DNA of 64,000 nucleotides. Source: Daldinia sp. FL1419. Its lineage: Eukaryota; Ascomycota; Sordariomycetes; Xylariales; Hypoxylaceae. A program made the translations under genes and the position numbers. The notes below the pieces were generated by a model that was given only the letters and a program-made list of their open reading frames with translations, made no database searches and had not been told where the DNA came from. This document shows, piece by piece, positions 22,704 to 33,223 of the stretch. How positions within the stretch are numbered: the stretch's first letter is position 1; every line of letters starts with the position of its first letter. The stretch lies in NCBI GenBank assembly GCA_025201765.1, contig MU623402.1, positions 62,001-126,000 on the forward strand, written 5' to 3'.

Positions 22704-24095
22704 ATGAAGCCGATGAAACTAGGTAGCAGTTTCTCCTTTGTTGCGCAAACATTGGCGATTGATGCCCACCCCCAATGTCAGGACGCCGATCTAATAACTC
22801 GTGATATCGCGATCATCGGCGGCGGTGCAACAGGTACATATGCGGCGATCAACTTAAGGGACCAAGGAAGGTCCGTTATTGTTGTTGAGAAGCATGGAAT
22901 ACTGGGTGGTCACACTGCCACATATCATGACCCCGCGACGGGAGCCCCTATTAACTACGGCGTACAACTTTACCACGATGATCAAACATCTCGTGAGTTT
23001 TTCGCACGCCTTAAAATCAACGTTAGCGGGGGCAATTTCGTTGAAAAAACTCCTCTTTATCTTGACTTCGGTGACGGCTCGCCGGTTTTGAACTATTCTA
23101 TTCCTCCTCTTAATGACGACTACTACCAAGCACTCCACAAGTACCCCTATCTTGAAAATGGCATCGAGCTGCCTAACCCGGTACCGGAAGAGTTGCTTCT
23201 GCCTTGGTCTGACTACTTGGAGCGTTTTAACCTTACCGACAATGCTATAGCCACATTTTCTAGACCGGCAGCCGCTGGTGATTTAACGAAAACTCTCGCC
23301 TTATACGTCTTCAATTACCTTAATACAAATATGATCGAAGAAGAAGTTGAGGGCAAAATCATTGTTAACGTCAATGGCGATCTAGCTGAGACGTATCGTA
23401 ACGCCCTATCCGAGCTAAGGTCTGACGTTCTTCTTAATTCTGTGGTAACCAGCGCCCGACGAGGCGGTCGGCGGGCTGCCGGCGTGAAGCTCTGTGTGTC
23501 AACCCCCGAAGGCAGCAAACGAATTGTGGCCAAGCAACTTGTTTTTGCAGCGCCACCCGTAATGGATAATTTAGGGCCGTTTGACCTAGACGAGAGAGAG
23601 GCGAATGTCGTGTCTCAGTTTCAGGGAGGGTTCTATTACACAGGAGTCGTGACGAATTTGGGATTACCGACGAACTATAGCTACCAAAATCGGGGGCAAA
23701 AGACGAAGTATCACGTGGCGAGCTTGCCGGGGGTTGTCATGTTCAACCCGACGAGTGTAGAAGGGACTTATTACTATTGGTATTCGTCGCTCTCGGACTT
23801 GACGAGGGAGCAAGTGGAGGCTGACACGTACAACACACTCAAGCGGCTACAGCAGACAGTGACCGGTGCAAATGCGAGTGTTGAGCCACAATTTGTGGCT
23901 TATGATAGTCATACACCTTTATACCCGACTGCCAGCGCAGATGCTATTCGCAAGGGTGTCTATCGCGATATATACTCCTTACAGGGTTACCGCAACACTT
24001 GGTACACCGGTGCGCTTCTGCTTAGCGGGTCCTCCCAGCTTTGGAATCGCACCAGCCAGCTTCTTCCAAAGATTATTGCCGCCTCAGAGCAATAG
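22704..24095 (+). CDS. FAD-dependent oxidoreductase, beta-cyclopiazonate dehydrogenase-like (flavin amine oxidase superfamily)
   Basis: Uninterrupted frame of 463 residues from the ATG at 22704. A dinucleotide-binding motif 'IAIIGGGATGTYAAINL' (about 36-52) is followed by VVEK and the 'LGGHTATY' loop, then 'INYGVQLYH', as in fungal FAD-oxidoreductases annotated as beta-cyclopiazonate dehydrogenases. The C-terminal part has the flavin-proximal 'GLYGYRNTWYTGA'-like segment (here SLQGYRNTWYTGALL). Relatives usually carry a signal peptide; here residues 1-25 are only weakly hydrophobic, so secretion is doubtful, or a first exon is missing. Several NxS/T sites are present. Orientation and position between the monooxygenase and the regulator suggest a redox tailoring step, but no such enzyme is an established core member of the tropolone pathway, so its reaction is open. 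Confidence 0.8.
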   Translation: MKPMKLGSSFSFVAQTLAIDAHPQCQDADLITRDIAIIGGGATGTYAAINLRDQGRSVIVVEKHGILGGHTATYHDPATGAPINYGVQLYHDDQTSREFFARLKINVSGGNFVEKTPLYLDFGDGSPVLNYSIPPLNDDYYQALHKYPYLENGIELPNPVPEELLLPWSDYLERFNLTDNAIATFSRPAAAGDLTKTLALYVFNYLNTNMIEEEVEGKIIVNVNGDLAETYRNALSELRSDVLLNSVVTSARRGGRRAAGVKLCVSTPEGSKRIVAKQLVFAAPPVMDNLGPFDLDEREANVVSQFQGGFYYTGVVTNLGLPTNYSYQNRGQKTKYHVASLPGVVMFNPTSVEGTYYYWYSSLSDLTREQVEADTYNTLKRLQQTVTGANASVEPQFVAYDSHTPLYPTASADAIRKGVYRDIYSLQGYRNTWYTGALLLSGSSQLWNRTSQLLPKIIAASEQ

Positions 24096-26134
24096 ACGGC
24101 TCAAAGCCTTGCTCGCCGGCGAACGTTGGGTCGAAGCAAGGGTGTCTAGGGAGCAATATAACGGTATATATATACCTCGCAATTACGCAAGCTAGGTAGA
24201 CGAAGCTCATACCTATCTAGGTACCTACCTAGGTAAACTCCACACGATCGGTTCAACCCGGGATACCACATAAGTACCTAGGTAGGTAGTTAGCAGATAG
24301 ACATACCTACCTAGGTAACCTATATAAGAGAAGTGGATGGGTAAGGCTTCAGTAAGTCGAGACCAGTTAGAAATGTTACGCTCGATACTTAGCACGCGCG
24401 GATCGTGTTACATCCCTATCTTGACCAATAGAAATATTATTCGTAAAGACTCGCCTGGCGGTTTAGTGCTCCATCGCCAAGGGATCGATCGGCTTCGATG
24501 GTCTTACAGGTAAGCTAGCTACTTCCCCTGTGAATGGATTGTCGACGTTTGTAACGAGCTGTCTGTTCACTACTTTAGAAATACTCCTGTTTTAGATGAT
24601 GTCTTTCTATTTGGCTCTATTATCTATTCCTATCATATTTACCTACGTACAAATTAAATTTTGATATATAAATATTTACAAATATACGTTCAATAGCTAC
24701 TGATGCAAATCTACCTACCTCTTATTAATGCACTCGGAGCTCCCGTCTTTAGCTTCTTTTTTAACGCCTCCAATGCCACTAGATCCAACGGCCCGATCCG
24801 GCTACTAACACCCGTAGCCACGACGTGGTAGGTATAGGCTCTTATAGTAAGTGCTAATTCGTATATATTTCTAATATGTAATGTGTCTTAAGTGAAGTGT
24901 CGTTGGTAGCACGCCGCGAGCATTGCCTCATCGCCGACGCCCGGTTAGAAAGACCTGTTCATAAGCTGATAATACATAGTGATAACAGCCAGTGATATTT
25001 GATGTCGGAGGATTCCCCGGATATGAACCCACCGATACACCGATATCATTCAAGCTGATGATCTTCCGTTGATCCTTACTCTTCTCTCTCTTCTATCTCT
25101 TCTCCTTCATCCTTTATGCGCGATGTATGTAAGACTTGCTTGTAGTCCAACCACGAGTTTTGCGACGCTACAGAAGGAGTGTTGCACGAGACCCCCATAA
25201 ATATTACGCCACTGCAGGGAGTAGTGCGGGAGAGCAATGAGGCATTTTAGTTACATTGGGTAGTTACAGATATTTCAAGTCATACCTATCACATCAGGCA
25301 ACCAAAGTAATCGAACAGGAGAGTGTAAGAAAAGAAATGGATTTATGAAGTGTGAGGGGGGAAGAGCAGGCAGGGGCAGGGGCAGAAAATACGGCGAAAG
25401 AGTGTTCCAAACCGACTTTACATGAAATCAATAATGATAACCTTACCTACCTCGACACCTACTATAGACAAATAAACAGGACTCTAGTAAACAAGACCTT
25501 AGAGTAGGAAATAGATACGTAAACGTCTTAATCGAAGATTATCACATGTGGCTGTCTCGGCAGCTTTCGGATGATAGCTCATACATGGTAGATACCCATG
25601 TCTAGTGAATCATCGATGCACAGCTTTCCTTACCATTTTAGGGATAGGTGAGCGGTTACAAAACCAGATCTTGGGACGGGCCCACATGGCCGGAGTCTTG
25701 TATTTCAATGTAACAGTAACAGCCCCTTGTCTTGGGCATAGGGCAGGGAGTTTAATATAACGTCTTGTAGGTGGGACTATTCTAGTTAGGTATCTTGTCC
25801 TGACCTTAGGAAGAATTTCGGCGTAGCTTAAACATTGGAAGACAATATTTCGAAGTTGAAGCGTGAAAAGGGAGGAAAGGAATAACTCTCCTCCCGCCCC
25901 AAAAAGAAAAATTTTTAATAACAACAATACCTAGAACAACAAGGGTCTCGCGAAATCTTGGCATTCGTTGTATATCTCGACACTTTTCTACTCTAGCGTG
26001 TAGTTGTTTGTATACAAACAACACCTAACTATCCAAAAAGAAACAACAACACCTCATCGGATATTCCACGCCCATAGTTATAACAGTTGTGATACTATAG
26101 TTCTATAGTTCTTTCTATACACAATGTTTCTGCT
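24096..26134. other. Convergent intergenic region
   Basis: Downstream of both the oxidoreductase and the regulator gene. Apart from the inverted repeat near 24.3 kb and pyrimidine-rich runs near 25.08-25.12 kb, nothing is recognised. Short frames at about 25.6-26.0 kb lack any domain. Confidence 0.45.
24275..24317. repeat. 14 bp perfect inverted repeat (possible hairpin)
   Basis: TACCTAGGTAGGTA at 24275-24288 is mirrored exactly by TACCTACCTAGGTA at 24304-24317 with a 15 nt loop, about 180 bases after the oxidoreductase stop codon. It is built from the TAGG words that recur throughout the window. It could form a cruciform or an RNA stem in a 3' UTR. Confidence 0.6.
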
Positions 26135-28449
26135 TCATCTGGAGTAAGAATTAAGCCCCGATCCGAGATTGCTGAAACTCATTAAGCCATGCATGGCTTC
26201 TGTGATATCCTGGAGTTGCTTGCCATACGTATCACCCAACTCGTGGTAAGTGACGAAAAACTCCGCACATAATGACAATGGTATTGGCGTAAGTGGATGC
26301 ACCTAATCAAAGGGTATCAGCGTACGGATCTTAGATTGATAATTTAATCTCCGTCGATGAGGTGTAACTACCTACCTTGAAGTAATTAAATTGTGACAAT
26401 TTATTAGTTAGGTCGACAATCTCTTTAGCGGCGATTGTAGATTGCCTGGTGTAATCCGCCAAGGCAGATCGCTTCTCGTCCGCGGGATGTATCGCAGATT
26501 TAATAAGTTGATATGTGTAGAGTACTGTCGTCCTCCACATCATGCTGATGAAAAGGAGCATCGGGTCTGCTTCCTGCGAAGCAGCTGGACAATTTAGATT
26601 AAATGTATTCATCCTCTGTATCACAGTAGAGGTAACCTGTTCATGTGGTTCCCAAAAATTTCGTGATTCGTGAAGATACATGGTATCAATTGTCGATTGT
26701 CGATGATTAAGGGCCCGGCCAACGACGGTCGCGACAACAATGCATTCAGAAAATGCCGAGATGAATACGCCATCCCTTGCTGTTATTGCCTCTGGGAGAT
26801 AACCGGTCATAGTTGGCTGATCATTTTGAAAGTCTGCTTCTGGCGCTGGTAGTCGGATCGTGTTCTAGTTAAATGGGGTTGCAAGTCAGCACCCAGCCGA
26901 TGCTGATGAGACTATGAAAAATATTTGATAATTACCTGTTCGCTAAAAGTTATAGGTGAGTTATTCCGGACACTGATGAAGCGATCCAGACAGTAAGCTA
27001 TCCAGAATGTCCTCCTCTTTTGCTCTGCATCAACCCAATCCGTTTGCGTTAGGTTCGCATCTGGCCCATCCGAGTATTGAAGCCAGTTGAGTTGAATAAG
27101 CCTGAATGCACGACCTGCGCTCACCCAACATCTACCGAAATCGACACACATGAACTCATGGAATGCCAGTAGAAGCCAGGCCTGGATTTGTTCCATTTCG
27201 GTCATTGTCAGACCCACACTCCTCGAGTCGAGATCCTCAAGGGCGCGACGAGTAGCTCGATATAGGGAATCGCCTATATTCTGATAATGCGCCGATACAG
27301 ATGCAGCTAAGGTCCACATAGCGTAGCGTAGACATGATTGAGCTTCGGTCTTAGCTATACTACGCGCCCAAGCAAGATACCGGCGTTGATGAATTACCGG
27401 CGCGAAGGTATGTACTCTATCAAAGTAGAGCTGATCTCTGTCCAAGGTAAGGTTAGGACCAGGGGGGAAAGGAGAGGATGAGAGATTCAATAATAACTAG
27501 GTAACTTACAGTTCTGCCTGCATTAAATTTGATATATTAATCCCATCTGACTCCTCTGAAAAATCAGACATCTTTCGGCACAGAACCGTATCCGCAAACC
27601 TCACCCCGTCACTAGGTAGTTTTAATCCGCGTACAGGTGATGCTGATGCGTGGACCGACCCCCCATCCAACGACGACCCCCCATCCAACGACGACCCCCC
27701 TGATGTTGTGCTAGGCGCTGCTCCCGGACAGAAGTCATGAAGTGTCGTATCCTCATCAGTTGTGATGGGGAAGTGCCATGCCAGGGGCGAGGGGTCATTG
27801 AACGTGAGACCTTGGATTGTTGTATCTCCCGGGGAGAGTGACATTGTATTGCTGCTATCTCCGGAGGGCTCCTGTTGCTGCCGCCGCTGTTGCTGTTGTT
27901 GGAGCAAGGCCCCCTCAAGGGTAGCTAAATCAGAAGGAAATCAGTGTGTTAGCACGCGACCAATCGAAAATCGAATTGAATCTGTTCTCATCTTATTTCC
28001 TTTACGAGTGCGTGTATTTTCTTCCTGATATACTTAGCACATACCAATGCGAGCTTGTAACGCTTTTAAATAACCCCGTTTGGGCCCACGAGGAGGGCGA
28101 GGGGTCGTAACTTGACATTGCACGCCGGATGACAGACAGAGGCCACATGAAGGCTGCTGTCGATCGCATCGGACTTTACGACGACGGCATTCCTCGCAAG
28201 CTATGTAATAAAATATATTAGCAACACGTAGCCTTGGCAACACTCGCCATTTAATCACTTTCAGATATCACTTAACCCAGTTCATCATGTGAGCCTTAAG
28301 GAAAAGTATCAATATTATATGCGTGTGGAAAATACGATTCGATCGGTGGGGAATAACCCGTCAAAAGATTTATGTATCATACCTGCACCTGGATTCTGTC
28401 GTGCTGGCGGCGTCGATTTCTTAACGCTAAGGTCAACTGACTGAGGCAT
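26135..28449 (-). CDS. Zn(II)2Cys6 transcription factor with fungal_trans domain, six exons
   Basis: Exons 28449-28383, 28200-28045, 27924-27510, 27437-26936, 26864-26376 and 26302-26135 give 598 residues; every junction is GT..AG and in frame. The N-terminus MPQSVDLSVK leads into the binuclear zinc cluster split by intron 1: CxxCx6Cx6CxxCx6C (ACEECRRRKVRCD..CGLCLSSGVQC). Then come a basic linker (RPPRGPKRGYLKALQARIATLEGALL) and a Gln-rich coil. Exons 4-6 carry the regulatory domain, with the typical 'YFDRVHTFAPVIHQRRY', 'RRTFWIAYCLDRFIS' and 'FSEQ|NTIRLPAPE' segments. It is the only regulator in the cluster and probably activates it by binding CGG-type sites; a CGG-N4-CCG palindrome lies in the reductase/transporter promoter. 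A short in-frame tandem duplication (SSLDGG twice) lies in the linker of exon 3. Family secure; target genes inferred. Confidence 0.9.
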
Positions 28450-31400
28450 CTCAATGGGGATAGGGCTAGGCTCGTTACACTATTCAGCCTAGGTATCATC
28501 TCTTAGCAACGATCTTGGGGAAACGGGAGTTTATAGAGATATCCCCTTCGATGGATGGCCACGTAAGAAAAAGAAACTACGCCTATCAGAATCAAATATA
28601 GGAATATAAGGTACTTACCTGTTCACTAGATAGTTATATGAAATGGACAATGATGGTGCTGAGAACGCGCTACCACAACTTGTCCGCTGATATGTTTGGG
28701 GCGTCCTTCTGCCCTTAGGTTACAAAACCTCCCTATGTGAGTCCTACAAGAATAAAATTATTAGGTTGATTTTTATGATTGGGCCGACCCTGAGCATGTG
28801 GTTTCAGGGGCGTGCTGACCAGAGACCCGAGTTAAAGACGGTAAACAGCTGACGGGTTAAGCTTCGTAGGTTTGAATTCATTGGGTACCCAGGTACTCTG
28901 GGATACGTATACTTTTTGACTAGGTGATCTTCATAGGATTTCAAGACGTAGTTCAATTAGATATTGAGAGATAGAATGGGAAGCCAAGAGTTTCTCAGCA
29001 ATAAGAGGACCTGTCATGCAGGTGCTATGCTTCGAGAACGAGTACCTAATAACATACTTACCTGTCTTTAGGATATTTGCTCTATCCTAATAAGCCACGC
29101 GAATAATAGCAACTGTATATAATATATCATATGGTTGTACGATATATACGGTAATTAGATAGAGGAGGGTCGCCGACCGAGCCGGTTGGCTATATATGTG
29201 GATAAGACGGGCAATTCGCGCGCCGTCCGAGGTCCAAAACAGTCAGCAAGACATAAGAACGTCAACAATATGCAATGGGGCGGTTCTTCATGTCTTATAA
29301 GAGCCGGGTAATGGTAACTCGACGGGGGGGGGGGGAGAGGTAGTTCCCTAGCATCTTGGCTGCATGTATGTATAAGTACGTAGGTAGGTAGGTAGGTAGG
29401 TAGGTAGGTATACCGATAAGATTGGATATAATACGCCACGGTTGTTAAGTTCAAATAACCATGTTCTATTTGAGGCTCTTTCGAGCAATTATGGTTACGT
29501 ATAGCCTAGGTACCGCGGCGGCGGGTCGACCGACATTTGTGATATACAATCCATAATGCATAATGCATGATGCACGGGTTCGCTAACCAATACAAAAAAA
29601 GAAGAAAGGAACCAAAACAAAATTATTAACCATCGAGGCTTCGTATCTTCCTATAAGCGATACTCCCCAATACGCAACTTAATATTTTGCCATTAGACAG
29701 ATAACATCTAAAACCAATCCATTACAGTTCGTATCCTTGTAAGGCGGGTTGAGTTATAGGGGCAACGATGATCTAAGATGACCGGCTGCCACGGCCATAA
29801 GAAAATACCGGCTTAGAAGACAGTAGGCAACGTATATTCAATCCCGACTCAATCCTTGGTAGTAGATAAATTACGAATGAAAAAAGAACACGAAATTTGT
29901 AAGAGGTGGAATTAGGAAGATGCCACGTATAAGAGGCGCCAATTGTCTCAGTATCGGGCTGGACCGGAATATCGATATTATGAAGGGTAAATAGCTTCTA
30001 AATACTTACATAAATACCCAAACGAGTCTATCAACGAATACCTACCACCTACACACACCTACACACACCTACACATGCACACATGCACGCAATGGATACT
30101 TCTGCATGTAATGTTTCTAAGTTAGGTAGGTTCTATAGGGGTAAAATATCCAAGGATCCAGGCTAGGTTAGGTTAGGCGAGCCACATAAGGGGTCGTGGT
30201 TCGGTCCCGACCGTTTTTGTACACTACCTAAATATGAGATTCCTAGGTACCTACTTGATCTGCTGGTAGGCTACTAGGTAGGTAGGTAGATGGTTTGGAT
30301 AAAATACCAAGAGTGGCAGGATTTTAAGAAACAGACTACCTGGGTTAGGCGGATATACAATTAGTATGAGGTATGTATATCCTTCTTGCAATTAATTACC
30401 TACCTAGGTACCTACCTTATCGTGTAAATAGGTACCTTATTCAAAGTTCTCAGCAATGTCAGCAATCATGTTACTATCCCGACAATATTATGCATATGCC
30501 GTACTATGAGGTAGGTAATTATATAAACTCATCAGCTCCTGTTGTGTTAGGTACCTTCTTAGTTACCGGGCGTCTAAGGTAAGCTCGTCTTACTCGAAGA
30601 CATTTCAAACTACCTCATCGAGACACCCCCTTACGCGACAACAGATTCTTTGTGCTCCGTGATTAAGAACGGTAGCAGTTTAGATCGATACACTTGGAGT
30701 AGATATATATATATATATATCCAATTCTTGAGTTATACTAGTGCTAGCATGATGATACCTGGGAAAATGATGACCAAGCTGTTTACACTCAGCCTTATAC
30801 CTAATTACATCTTACACCTCTTCCCCGTTACCCCTCCATAGTGTAACAGCTGAGCATTCGAGCTATTGGCGTGAAAGTAGTGGGACGGGACGACCGGAAG
30901 GTTATCTAGAACTCTTAGGTGTGAAGGTAGGTAACACCTTAGCTCACCATGGTAAGGTGAGGTAGGTCACCTAGTAGGGAGAGGGGGAGACAAAAAGACC
31001 CTTCATGCGTGGTGGCAGGGAGGAAGACAGGGCTTAGCATCCCGCGTGCTTCCCACATGTCTTCCTTAAACCCCGCGATTGTTTTCCAAGCATGGCCAGT
31101 CAGAATTTATAAGTACCTATCTAGGCTATCTCCAGAATTCCGGGGGAGTAAGTGATAAGTGGTAAAGAATCAAATGAAATAGCAGCTTAGTCTCTATCCA
31201 GGTGCTTATGCGAGTTAATACTCCGTTTAGCTCAGCCAGCCAGCTAGCTTGCCACGATTACTGAAGTCGGCGTTTGAGGCGCTATTGGTACGAGATCAAA
31301 TATATTTCGTCCATAGGTACTTTACAGGGTGGGCGAAATATGCATCTCTGACGCCACGTACGTGCAAGTCAGTATGGGCCTAGAACTCTCACCGATATCT

Positions 31401-31996
31401 TATTAGACTCTGTCTCAGCCAGTACAAAACCGGGTGCAGCTTCGAATAGACTCTCACTCCTTATTCCAATTGGAATTCCACCGCCTATCTTACAGCGGAG
31501 GTAACTTAGAGTACGCGTCCGATTTAATCGAGATATGTTCCACACATCAAGACTAACTTTCCAAACCTGAAGAAGGACAAGTACTAGAGCGGAGTGAGAT
31601 CGATATTAAGTGTCACGTAACCCTGGTAAATGAGGGACCTGTTTGCCACACAGCCTTAAATGACGACGCCTTATACTCATCGAGATATCGTAACGCCTTG
31701 ATACTATTAGAGCCTTAAGGACATACGAGGCATATCGAATAATCGAGATCCGTCAGGTAGGACGCAGGGGGCGATGAAAGGTTCTTAGAGTGTCTTTTTT
31801 CCTATACCTAATTAGAGGTATCTAGGTATATAAACTTGTCCAGTTAGACCCATATATATATGAACAATGCACATAGCGCCGGTGGCATCGCGAAAGATAG
31901 CCGGATATATACTAGAGTGATCATGTTTTGGCGATCTCGCAACGTGTTCCGTCCATCGCGCGTTTGTCCATATCTATGCGGACATGCTCCTACCGC
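28450..31996. other. 3.5 kb gene-poor region with microsatellites
   Basis: Includes the promoter of the regulator gene. It holds a G12 tract (29324-29335), a (TAGG)n array (about 29380-29410), CACACCTACA repeats (about 30047-30080), an (AT)9 run (30703-30720) and many TACCTAGG words. All open frames are short and look spurious. No transposase or RNA gene recognised; a heavily mutated mobile element cannot be excluded. Confidence 0.5.
29380..29410. repeat. (TAGG)n microsatellite
   Basis: About seven uninterrupted TAGG units. It lies 45 bases from a G12 homopolymer (29324-29335). Confidence 0.75.
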
Positions 31997-33223
31997 TCAT
32001 AAGGTGACAACTAATTTGGTGGCCGAGACTCCTTTGATAATTAAGTCTACAGCTTCCTGTATCTTCCCTACCCCCGAACCCACAACCTTTGGTTCAGGCG
32101 CCGGTACGAATGTCCCCTCTTTCAGCGCTGCGGGTAAGAAGTCGTTGTAAATGGCCTTTCCGACGAAGTTGCCGCTTAATGTGGTGCCGAAGATAGAGTA
32201 CATGGTAACGCCTGCAGGTGGCTCGGGCCAACCCCGCTTGGTAGAAGCTATGGCCTTCACGCCCTCGGAGCTGGCGACGACCTGCTGGACGATTCCTTGA
32301 GGTGCACCTTCAATACAGTTTAGAGCACCGGCTAGAGTCTTTCCCTCGAGAGCTCCGATTAAATCTTCCTGGACCGTTGGGCTAGAGTAATCAAATACTT
32401 GACTGGCACCCAGCTTCTTCACGTAGTCGAAGTTCTTAGGGGACGCGGTAGTGATAACTTCATAGCCAGAGTTGACGGCGAGCTGGATGGCATTACTTCC
32501 AACTGCGGACGCACCACCCCAAACCACCACCGTCTTACCCGTAGGCTTTTGGGGGGGCACAGTTGGGAGCTGGAGGTTTAGGGTGGTTTCCTGGTAGAGA
32601 CCGCAGGCGGCGGTGGATAAAGCTAAAGGGAGCACCGCGGCCTTTTCAAAAGGAACGTTGTCGGGCAGCAAAGCCGTCATGTTAGCCTGTAGAATCGTGT
32701 ACTCTTGGAAAGCACCGTCCTGCCTTCGTTTGCTAGTCATACCGAGAGCGTGGCCAACAACACGATCGCCGACTTTGAAAGCAGTGATATTAGACCCAAC
32801 GGCAGCGACAACACCGGCAACATCATGGCCCAGTATAGCGGGATATTCGAGAGGCCACCAAGCAGCGACCTGGAGCGCACCATCGACGGGGTTGATGGCA
32901 ACGGCGTGGCCCTTCACGAGGACTTCGTTTTTCTCGGGGGTCCAAACAGATGCAGGTTCGACCACGAAAGGGTGGGCCTTAGCCCCCTTAATCCAAGCCG
33001 CATTGTTAGTGGCCATTATGCTTCTCGTATGCGTAAAGCCTCGAAGTTGTTGGTATTGAGATGTGGGATTTTTTAAGCAGCGACGGTATGTGCTAGTGGT
33101 GGAGCGGTCGTGATTCTTAGAGATAATGGAGGATGTCGAGAGAAATCTAGAACCAAGTTGACGGGTGGCGTCGAGTCTTAAGAATGTTTGCAGGAACTGT
33201 TTGCCAGGAAGACTGAAAGCCAT
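31997..33223 (-). CDS. Medium-chain dehydrogenase/reductase (zinc-binding dehydrogenase / trans-enoyl reductase-like)
   Basis: One exon, 408 residues from the ATG at 33223. Residues 1-69 form an Arg/Ser-rich, acid-poor leader resembling a mitochondrial presequence; Met70 (33016) starts the conserved part 'MATNNAAWIKG'. The GroES-like half has 'EVLVKGHAVAINPVDG' and 'GHDVAGVVAAVG'; the cofactor half has 'VVVWGGASAVGSNAIQLAV' with the AxxG NADPH-binding loop, and ends 'SATKLVVTL'. The Cys-rich structural zinc lobe of classical alcohol dehydrogenases is absent. Such proteins include free-standing enoyl reductases in polyketide clusters and stand-alone NADPH oxidoreductases (cipB-like). It is divergent from the MFS gene, suggesting shared regulation. 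Whether it acts in the tropolone pathway or is a bystander cannot be decided here. Confidence 0.85.
   Translation of the reverse strand: MAFSLPGKQFLQTFLRLDATRQLGSRFLSTSSIISKNHDRSTTSTYRRCLKNPTSQYQQLRGFTHTRSIMATNNAAWIKGAKAHPFVVEPASVWTPEKNEVLVKGHAVAINPVDGALQVAAWWPLEYPAILGHDVAGVVAAVGSNITAFKVGDRVVGHALGMTSKRRQDGAFQEYTILQANMTALLPDNVPFEKAAVLPLALSTAACGLYQETTLNLQLPTVPPQKPTGKTVVVWGGASAVGSNAIQLAVNSGYEVITTASPKNFDYVKKLGASQVFDYSSPTVQEDLIGALEGKTLAGALNCIEGAPQGIVQQVVASSEGVKAIASTKRGWPEPPAGVTMYSIFGTTLSGNFVGKAIYNDFLPAALKEGTFVPAPEPKVVGSGVGKIQEAVDLIIKGVSATKLVVTL

Noticed and set aside
25610..25927. 105-codon minus-strand frame
   Set aside because: No domain, lies in convergent intergenic DNA, and composition fits random AT-rich sequence.
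29155..29454. 99-codon minus-strand frame with Thr-Tyr-Leu-Pro repeats
   Set aside because: The repeats are just a translated (TAGG)n microsatellite.
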